Shown: piece by piece, positions 58,487 to 64,000 of the stretch
How positions within the stretch are numbered: the first letter of the stretch is position 1
Layout: each line of letters starts with the position of its first letter
DNA from: an uncultured Tateyamaria sp.
GTDB taxonomy: Bacteria > Pseudomonadota > Alphaproteobacteria > Rhodobacterales > Rhodobacteraceae
Assembly: GCF_947488715.1 (NCBI RefSeq)
Contig: NZ_CANLAG010000002.1
Span: 248,001-312,000 of the forward strand
Length of the DNA: 64,000 nt
Direction: 5' to 3'
Made by a program: the position numbers and the translations under genes
Notes under the pieces: generated by a model
Databases searched by the model: none
Told to the model about the DNA's origin: nothing
The model's input: only the letters and a program-made list of their open reading frames with translations

Positions 58487-59293
58487 TTACCCCTTGGAGA
58501 TGTCGGGCGCGTCCACGGCCTTCATGCCCACCACGTGATAGCCGGCGTCGACGTGCAGGTTTTCACCCGTGGTGCCAGACCCCAGATCGCTGAGCAGGAA
58601 GAGGGCGGACCGCCCCACATCTTCGATTGTCACATTGCGGCGCAGGGGCGAGTTGTATTCGTTCCACTTCATGATGTAGCGGAAATCGCCGATCCCCGAA
58701 GCGGCCAGCGTCTTGATCGGTCCGGCGCTGATGGCGTTCACGCGGATGCCGTCTTTGCCCAGATCCTCGGCCAGGTATTTGACCGACGCCTCGAGCGCCG
58801 CCTTGGCCACACCCATGACGTTGTAGTGCGGCATGACCTGTTCGGCGCCATAGTAGGTCAGCGTGACGGCACTGCCGCCGCTGTTCATCATTTTTTCGGC
58901 GCGCTGCATCACGGCGGTAAAAGAGTAGACTGAGATGTCCATGGTCAGGGCAAAGTTGCCACGGCTCGTGTCGACATAGCGCCCGCGCAACTCGTTCTTG
59001 TCGGAGAACCCAATGGCGTGAACGATAAAGTCCAACTTGCCCCAGCGTTCTTGAAGAGATGCAAAAAGCCCATCAATCGACGCCTCGTCGCCTACATCAC
59101 ATGGCAGGACAATGTCGCTGCTAAGCTGGGCGGCGAGGGGGTCGACACGTTTCTTCAGTGCCTCACCCTGGTAGGAAAAGGCCAGTTCAGCCCCGGCCTC
59201 GTGCAAGGTGCGCGCAATGCCCCATGCGATGGATTTGTCGTTGGCAAGGCCCATAATCAGCCCGCGTTTGCCCGCCATAAGGTCAGTTGCCAT
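58487..59293 (-). CDS. fabI: Enoyl-[acyl-carrier-protein] reductase (NADH)
   Basis: Final reduction of each fatty acid elongation round. The 268-residue SDR has the FabI nucleotide motif GLANDKSIAWGIA (about 15-27), YQGEAL and the catalytic Tyr-x6-Lys in YNVMGVAK (about 157-164). The target family of triclosan. First gene of the fabI-lysE-like-gpt unit; divergent from pdxH. Confidence 0.95.
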   Translation of the reverse strand: MATDLMAGKRGLIMGLANDKSIAWGIARTLHEAGAELAFSYQGEALKKRVDPLAAQLSSDIVLPCDVGDEASIDGLFASLQERWGKLDFIVHAIGFSDKNELRGRYVDTSRGNFALTMDISVYSFTAVMQRAEKMMNSGGSAVTLTYYGAEQVMPHYNVMGVAKAALEASVKYLAEDLGKDGIRVNAISAGPIKTLAASGIGDFRYIMKWNEYNSPLRRNVTIEDVGRSALFLLSDLGSGTTGENLHVDAGYHVVGMKAVDAPDISKG

Positions 59294-59409
59294 GATATGC
59301 CCACCCCGTCCCGTGTTTCTGTCGGTCAGCTTTAGGCCATTGCCATAGTAGCATCAAGGGAGTGCGCACCGGTTGAAGCCGGTCGGTGTCCGGGCTAGCT
59401 GGATGTTGC

Positions 59410-60033
59410 ATGACACAGGAGGACGCGACGTTGGATCGGGATGGGAAATTTGCAGGCGACGACCCGTTTGCCATTGTGCGCAACTGGATGGCTGAAGCCG
59501 AAGCCAGCGAGCCGAACGACGCAAACGCCATTGCGCTGAGCACGGTGGATGCGGACGGTCTGCCCAATGTGCGGATGGTGCTGCTCAAGGAAATCGAAGA
59601 CGACGCGTTTGTCTTTTACACGAACTACGGCAGTGCCAAGGCGGCGGAACTGGACCATGCGGGCAAGGCCGCCTTTGTGCTGCACTGGAAATCACTGCGG
59701 CGGCAGGTGCGTGTGCGCGGTCTGGTACAGAAAGAAGACGGGCCACAGGCGGATGCGTACTACAACTCCAGGTCGTTAAAGTCCCGGTTGGGGGCTTGGG
59801 CTTCTGATCAGAGCCAACCGCTGGACGGGCGCGCCACGTTGCTGGCCAAGGTGGCCAAGGTCACCGCGCAGCAAGGCACACGCCCCGAACGACCACCGTT
59901 TTGGGGGGGCTACCGGATCGTCCCCACAGAGATCGAGTTTTGGGCTGATGGCGCGTTTCGGCTGCACGACCGGTTCCGTTGGCGGCGTGAAAAATCGGGG
60001 CAGCTATGGCATATTACACGTCTACACCCATGA
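59410..60033 (+). CDS. pdxH: Pyridoxamine 5'-phosphate oxidase
   Basis: Makes pyridoxal phosphate from PNP or PMP using FMN. The 207-residue protein has [19 protein letters not shown] (about 57-75), [13 protein letters not shown] (about 95-107) and the C-terminal [10 protein letters not shown] and ITRLHP typical of the family. ATG 59410 is preferred to upstream starts. Confidence 0.95.
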   Translation: MTQEDATLDRDGKFAGDDPFAIVRNWMAEAEASEPNDANAIALSTVDADGLPNVRMVLLKEIEDDAFVFYTNYGSAKAAELDHAGKAAFVLHWKSLRRQVRVRGLVQKEDGPQADAYYNSRSLKSRLGAWASDQSQPLDGRATLLAKVAKVTAQQGTRPERPPFWGGYRIVPTEIEFWADGAFRLHDRFRWRREKSGQLWHITRLHP

Positions 60034-60052
60034 ATTTCATGTGACGTGAAAT
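60034..60052. promoter_or_regulatory. Inverted repeat after pdxH
   Basis: ATTTCA (60034-60039) and TGAAAT (60047-60052) flank TGTGACG directly after the pdxH stop; no T-tract follows. Could be an operator of the cold-shock gene. Confidence 0.3.
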
Positions 60053-60153
60053 GCAACGCGCTGTAAAAAAACGATTTATTACGGGTTGAAAACTATGTGC
60101 GAAATAGCGCAAGTCTTGTGGTGCGGCACAGTACACTCAAAGAAAGACACGTC

Positions 60154-60690
60154 GTGTCAGAACACAACGATGATACGAGCCTGGTCACGGGGACAGTGAA
60201 ATGGTTCGACCCCGTCAAGGGGTTTGGTTTTATAGTTTCGGAATCTGGTGGTCCGGACATCCTTTTGCACGTGAACGTGCTGCGCAACTTCGGTCAGTCT
60301 TCTGTCGCGGATGGCGCGGCAATTGACGTGCGCATTCAGGAAACAGATCGGGGCGTGCAAGCCGTGGAAGTGGTACGCATTGTACCACCTGCGCACGAAG
60401 CTGCGTCGAATCTGACCGACATTGCAGACATGGACGCCGAAGCGGTGTCGAATGCCCCATTGCAGCCCGGCAGGGTCAAATGGTTCGACAAGGGCAAGGG
60501 GTTTGGGTTCGCGAATGCCTTTGGCTCAGCGGACGATGTATTCTTGCATGTCGAAGTCTTGCGCCGGTCGGGCCTTTCGGATTTGGCGCCGGGCGAAGCC
60601 TTGGCGATGCGCGTGATCGATGGCAAGCGCGGCCGTATGGCAGCAGAAGTGCTGGCATGGGAAGCGGCGCTGACGCGTGATGATGATTAA
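60154..60690 (+). CDS. Double cold-shock-domain protein
   Basis: A 178-residue protein from GTG 60154, chosen because AAAGAAAG lies upstream and the first domain starts about ten residues in. Two cold-shock domains each carry the RNP-1 form: GTVKWFDPVKGFGFI (about 13-27) and GRVKWFDKGKGFGFA (about 104-118). The linker is acidic. Such two-domain proteins of alphaproteobacteria bind single-stranded nucleic acid. Overlaps the DUF192 gene by 11 bp. Confidence 0.88.
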   Translation: MSEHNDDTSLVTGTVKWFDPVKGFGFIVSESGGPDILLHVNVLRNFGQSSVADGAAIDVRIQETDRGVQAVEVVRIVPPAHEAASNLTDIADMDAEAVSNAPLQPGRVKWFDKGKGFGFANAFGSADDVFLHVEVLRRSGLSDLAPGEALAMRVIDGKRGRMAAEVLAWEAALTRDDD

Positions 60691-61162
60691 GCGTGGTCTG
60701 ACAGTTCGTATCGCGGCGCTGTACGCATTGATCTGTGTGCCTGTTGTCGCGTCGGCTGCATGTCGAGACGATACCGTATGGATTCGCGGCGACTTTGGCG
60801 AAGCGCGATTCACGGTCGAAGTTGCGGATGACGACGGCGAGCGTGCTCTGGGTTTGATGCACCGACCGTCTTTGCCGGCCTCTGCGGGCATGTTGTTTGT
60901 CTACCCGCGCCCGCAACGCCTGTCGTTCTGGATGCGCGACACGTTGATCGAGCTGGATATGCTGTTTGTGGACGAGCACGGCGTCGTGCAGAATATCCAC
61001 CACCGCGCCGTGCCTCTGGACGAGACCTCTATTTTCGGCGGCAACAACCTGACGCACGTGCTGGAGATCAATGGTGGGTTCGCAGAAATGCTTGGGTTGA
61101 GCGTCGGTGACGAGCTGCGGCATCCCAGCTTTGAAAACTCTGAGCCCGCTTGGCCCTGTTAG
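60680..61162 (+). CDS. DUF192 secreted protein
   Basis: A 160-residue protein with a signal peptide (cleavage about VASAA) and the DUF192 core ERALGLMHRPSLP, MLFVYPRPQRLSFWMRDT and a C-terminal LEINGGFAEMLGLSVGD. The fold is known but the function of the family is not. Several starts (GTG 60677, ATG 60680, ATG 60683) fall within six bases. Translationally coupled to the cold-shock gene. Confidence 0.88.
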   Translation: MMIKRGLTVRIAALYALICVPVVASAACRDDTVWIRGDFGEARFTVEVADDDGERALGLMHRPSLPASAGMLFVYPRPQRLSFWMRDTLIELDMLFVDEHGVVQNIHHRAVPLDETSIFGGNNLTHVLEINGGFAEMLGLSVGDELRHPSFENSEPAWPC

Positions 61163-61205
61163 GTCTTTTCAATCCTGATTTCGCCGTCTAAGAGGGGCGC
61201 ACGGT

Positions 61206-61282
61206 CGGAGCGTGGCGCAGCCTGGTAGCGCACCTGTTTTGGGTACAGGGGGTCGGAGGTTCGAATCCTCTCGCTCCGACCA
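61206..61282 (+). tRNA. tRNA-Pro (anticodon UGG), CCA encoded
   Basis: 77 nt with acceptor stem CGGAGCG/CGCTCCG, anticodon stem CCTGT/ACAGG with loop TTTGGGT (anticodon TGG), T-loop GGTTCGAATCC and 3' ACCA. No integrated element is seen next to it. Confidence 0.95.
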
Positions 61283-61293
61283 TTTTCCCCAGA

Positions 61294-61752
61294 TCACGTA
61301 TTTGCGGCGATACCGCCTGTTGCGGCGAGCAATTCGTCCATGAGGCTGTCGAGATCGCGCTGCTTGAAGTAGATGCGGCGCGGGTTGCCGGATTTCTGGA
61401 CGACTTCGGCGAAATAGGACAGTTCCACGACGTAGCTTCCGTCGGATTGATCCGTCTCTTTCTGGACGACCAGAGTTGGCGCCTCCAGCGCACCATCATA
61501 TTGCAGCAAAAGGAATGCGGCGACATCTGGCGGCGGCAGGATCCGGCATTGAACGACGGCCCGCGAAATCTGGCGCAACTCATCACCCGGTGAGTCGCAG
61601 GACGAGCGGAATGCGGCATCAAGGGGTGCCGGCGGTTCGGCAAAGAGGGCGCGGCGAACGGGCAAATCTTGTCCCGGTTCCACCGAAGTCTCTACATATT
61701 GTGGTGCGCAGGCGGACAACGCGACCAATAACAGGGGCAAAAAGGGTCGCAT
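61294..61752 (-). CDS. Small lipoprotein, unknown function
   Basis: A 152-residue protein with a lipobox signal peptide LLVALSAC (cysteine at residue 15), so outer- or inner-membrane lipidated. The mature part has two further cysteines (about 52 and 69) and a strand-rich C-terminus (YVVELSYFAEVV). No recognisable family. Divergent from nrdJ. Confidence 0.7.
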   Translation of the reverse strand: MRPFLPLLLVALSACAPQYVETSVEPGQDLPVRRALFAEPPAPLDAAFRSSCDSPGDELRQISRAVVQCRILPPPDVAAFLLLQYDGALEAPTLVVQKETDQSDGSYVVELSYFAEVVQKSGNPRRIYFKQRDLDSLMDELLAATGGIAANT

Positions 61753-61835
61753 AAACAGCCTTTCGATGGGTGCTGAGACACAACACCATATTTTCCGCAG
61801 TGCGGCAAAACCTTTCTACCTATGCGGGCGTTAAC

Positions 61836-61844
61836 TGTGGATAA
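61836..61844 (-). promoter_or_regulatory. Perfect DnaA box
   Basis: TGTGGATAA, the complement of TTATCCACA. A 7/9 match in opposite orientation lies at 61856-61864 (GCATCCACA). Confidence 0.6.
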
Positions 61845-62048
61845 CTTGAGGTGAAGCATCCACAGGCGGGGCTAACTTGCCCCGAATGCAGGTAAAATTC
61901 CAAAGGGCCCTTGGGGCGAAATTTCTGCAGTTTCTGCGGGCGTTAACGAAGTGAATCGGATGCGTGTCCGAGGTGCCAAAAGCGGCGGACGGGTCAAGAC
62001 AAAAGTTGTCAAAAAACTTTTAAAATGACGTTGACGAGAGACCCTCAG

Positions 62049-62064
62049 ATACGTCAGTTTGTGT
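62049..62064 (+). promoter_or_regulatory. Candidate NrdR box, weak copy
   Basis: ATACGTCAGTTTGTGT matches the NrdR consensus at roughly 10 of 16 positions and begins 31 bp before the stronger box, the spacing of NrdR tandem sites. Confidence 0.35.
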
Positions 62065-62079
62065 GGGCCGGGTCGCCTA

Positions 62080-62095
62080 CCACAAGATTTAGTGG
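62080..62095 (+). promoter_or_regulatory. Candidate NrdR box, strong copy
   Basis: CCACAAGATTTAGTGG is a near-palindrome of 16 bp with CCAC/GTGG ends, close to the NrdR repressor consensus found before ribonucleotide reductase genes. It lies about 190 bp before nrdJ. Confidence 0.6.
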
Positions 62096-62285
62096 CTAAC
62101 ACTATGAGGGGGCGGCCAGGCACGAGGGACAGACAGCATCGTCATTCGAGCGGCTCAACGCAACAAGCGTGCACTGCATCGCGCTTGACCGGAGAGGTAT
62201 GTCCATCGTGTCGGCACCTGAGTGCGAAGGCCTGCAACGTCGGGTTCATTCGCGAAAAGAGACATGCTGGAAACGAGGCAGCGCG

Positions 62286-64000
62286 ATGAAAATTGAAAGA
62301 CAGTTCACCAAGGCCGGTCAGGACGCATATGCTGACCTCGATTTCGTGACCACAGTGTCCGAGATACGTAACCCTGATGGCACCATCGTGTTCCACCTGG
62401 ATGAGGTCGAAGTGCCTGCAAAGTGGTCTCAGGTGGCCAGCGACGTCATCGCGCAGAAATATTTCCGCAAAGCGGGCGTGCCGTCCAAACTGCGCAAAGT
62501 CGAAGAGGCGGGCGTGCCCGAGTTTCTGTGGCGCTCCGAAGCGGACGACGGCGCAGAGATTGCCGGTGAGACGTCTTCCAAGCAAGTGTTTGACCGTCTC
62601 GCAGGTGCGTGGGCGTATTGGGGTTGGAAGGGTGGATACTTTACCACTGAAGAGGATGCGCGCGCATACTACGATGAAATGCGTCACATGCTGGCAACAC
62701 AACGCGCCGCGCCCAACAGCCCACAGTGGTTCAACACAGGCCTGCACTGGGCCTATGGCATCGACGGTCCTGCGCAAGGCCACCACTATGTCGATTACAA
62801 GACCGGTGAGCTGACCAAATCCGCATCGTCCTACGAACACCCCCAGCCGCATGCCTGCTTTATCCAGTCCGTGTCAGACGATCTGGTGAACGATGGTGGC
62901 ATCATGGACCTGTGGGTGCGCGAAGCGCGTCTGTTCAAATACGGGTCCGGCACCGGCACGAACTTTTCGTCGCTGCGCGGCGAGGGCGAAAAGCTGTCTG
63001 GTGGTGGCAAATCGTCTGGCCTGATGGGTTTCCTCAAGATCGGTGACCGCGCTGCGGGTGCGATCAAATCGGGCGGCACAACGCGCCGCGCCGCCAAGAT
63101 GGTCATCGTAGACGCGGACCACCCGGACATCGAGGATTTCATCAATTGGAAGGTGCTGGAAGAGCAAAAAGTGGCGTCGATCGTTGCTGGCTCGAAAATG
63201 CACGAAGAAAAGCTGAACGGCATTTTTGAAGCCATCGGAACATGGGACGGCGCAGAGGCAGATGCCTACGATCCCAAAAAAAACAATGCACTGAAGGACG
63301 CGGTGAAGTCGGCCAAAAAGGTCGCGATCCCAGAGACATACATCAAACGCGTGCTGGATTACGCGCGTCAGGGTCACACGGCCATCGAATTCCCGACATA
63401 CGACACGGACTGGGACTCCGAGGCGTACAACTCGGTTTCGGGTCAGAACTCCAACAACTCGATCCGCGTCACAAATGCTTTCCTGACCGCTGTTGAGAAG
63501 GACGCGGATTGGGAACTGATCAGCCGTGTTGACGGGTCGGTCACCAAAACCGTCAAGGCGCGGGATCTTTGGGAACAGGTCGGCCACGCCGCTTGGGCCT
63601 GTGCCGATCCGGGTATTCAGTATCACGACACGGTCAATGACTGGCACACGTGCCCCGAAGACGGTGCGATCCGCGGGTCCAACCCATGCTCCGAGTACAT
63701 GTTCTTGGACGACACGGCCTGTAACCTGGCGTCGATGAACCTGCTGACCTTCCTCAAGGACGGTAAATTCCAGGTCGAGGATTACATGCACGCCTCGCGT
63801 CTTTGGACCGTGACGCTGGAAATCTCGGTGATGATGGCGCAGTTCCCGTCCAAGGAAATCGCTCAACGCTCCTATGACTTCCGCACCTTGGGCCTTGGCT
63901 ACGCGAATATCGGCGGCCTGCTGATGAATATGGGCCACGGGTACGACAGCGACGAGGGCCGTGCGCTCTGTGGTGCGCTGACGGCGATCATGACGGGTGT
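62286..64000 (+). CDS. nrdJ: Vitamin B12-dependent ribonucleotide reductase, N-terminal part (cut by window edge)
   Basis: Class II reductase making deoxyribonucleotides with adenosylcobalamin and no oxygen or iron partner protein. The visible 571 residues show SPQWFNTGL (about 144-152), HACFIQSVSDD (about 188-198, first active-site cysteine) and NPCSEYMFLDDTACNLASMN (about 462-481, catalytic Asn-Cys-Glu). The C-terminus is off the window. Upstream DnaA and NrdR-like sites suggest coupling to replication and dNTP level. Confidence 0.95.
   Translation, partial: MKIERQFTKAGQDAYADLDFVTTVSEIRNPDGTIVFHLDEVEVPAKWSQVASDVIAQKYFRKAGVPSKLRKVEEAGVPEFLWRSEADDGAEIAGETSSKQVFDRLAGAWAYWGWKGGYFTTEEDARAYYDEMRHMLATQRAAPNSPQWFNTGLHWAYGIDGPAQGHHYVDYKTGELTKSASSYEHPQPHACFIQSVSDDLVNDGGIMDLWVREARLFKYGSGTGTNFSSLRGEGEKLSGGGKSSGLMGFLKIGDRAAGAIKSGGTTRRAAKMVIVDADHPDIEDFINWKVLEEQKVASIVAGSKMHEEKLNGIFEAIGTWDGAEADAYDPKKNNALKDAVKSAKKVAIPETYIKRVLDYARQGHTAIEFPTYDTDWDSEAYNSVSGQNSNNSIRVTNAFLTAVEKDADWELISRVDGSVTKTVKARDLWEQVGHAAWACADPGIQYHDTVNDWHTCPEDGAIRGSNPCSEYMFLDDTACNLASMNLLTFLKDGKFQVEDYMHASRLWTVTLEISVMMAQFPSKEIAQRSYDFRTLGLGYANIGGLLMNMGHGYDSDEGRALCGALTAIMTG

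Larger units (their letters stand above)
61753..62285. other. 533-bp regulatory region upstream of nrdJ
   Basis: No ORF of coding quality. It contains a perfect DnaA box, a 12-bp direct repeat GCGGGCGTTAAC (61824-61835 and 61936-61947), an inverted repeat AAAAGTT/AACTTTT (62001-62021) and NrdR-like boxes. No cobalamin riboswitch core (the conserved B12 box) was found despite the B12-dependent enzyme. Confidence 0.6.

Noticed and set aside
61206-61282. tRNA-Pro as an integration site
   Set aside because: No integrase or duplicated tRNA 3' end is visible on either side.
61824-61947. Replication origin, from the DnaA box, a near-match and direct repeats
   Set aside because: Only one perfect DnaA box, no AT-rich unwinding block and no origin-type neighbours; a regulatory role at nrdJ is simpler.
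62096-62285. Cobalamin riboswitch before nrdJ
   Set aside because: The conserved core sequence and the B12 box could not be found on either strand.

Overview
The window is about 62% GC, gene-dense chromosomal DNA of an alphaproteobacterium, most likely a marine member of the Rhodobacterales (Roseobacter group). Pointers are an alphaproteobacterial SOS box (GTTC-N7-GTTC) before lexA, an MlaE/MlaF/PqiA-type lipid transport set, ccmE-ccmF-ccmH, a coxD/coxE-like pair, a fused indolepyruvate ferredoxin oxidoreductase, a B12-dependent nrdJ, a GH108 endolysin/holin pair and GC-rich intergenic repeats of a style I associate with this group. No transposase, integrase, CRISPR array or prophage structural gene was found.

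Layout: 1-10.1 kb (mostly minus strand) holds the 5' part of radA, a membrane/coiled-coil protein, alr-mlaE-mlaF-pqiA-like, a sterol-desaturase-like enzyme on plus, a DUF1194 secreted protein, dnaB and pyrC-pyrE. 10.2-17 kb (minus) is a surface-glycan cassette: three paralogous glycosyltransferases (one fused to a degenerate sulfotransferase-like domain), an intact sulfotransferase, an FkbM methyltransferase and a hydrolase-like protein. 17.2-25.3 kb holds the MoxR/CoxE pair (plus), purL, two small PRC-barrel-like periplasmic proteins and an MscS-family channel (minus).

25.5-38.1 kb: a LysR regulator diverges from a long plus-strand run: indolepyruvate oxidoreductase, acyltransferase, murI, argC, ccmE, GH108 endolysin, holin, ccmF, ccmH and an enoyl-CoA hydratase. 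38.1-45.8 kb: an internally duplicated RTX protein, gltA and gltX (minus), comEC (plus) and lexA (minus).

45.9-59.3 kb is a biosynthetic block, mainly minus: trpG-trpD-trpC-moaC-moeA; a YibQ-like deacetylase (plus); and fabI-lysE-like-gpt-aminotransferase-ppiD-like-trpE-desuccinylase-like. The trp genes are therefore split into two blocks, each linked to unrelated functions. 59.4-64 kb (mostly plus) has pdxH, a double cold-shock protein, a DUF192 protein, tRNA-Pro(UGG), a small lipoprotein (minus) and the 5' part of nrdJ behind a 533-bp leader carrying a perfect DnaA box and NrdR-like boxes.

The best candidates for undescribed biology are the endolysin/holin pair inside the cytochrome c maturation genes (possibly gene-transfer-agent release) and the sulfotransferase/glycosyltransferase cassette. 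Assignments rest on reading translated sequence and remembered family motifs; no database search was possible.
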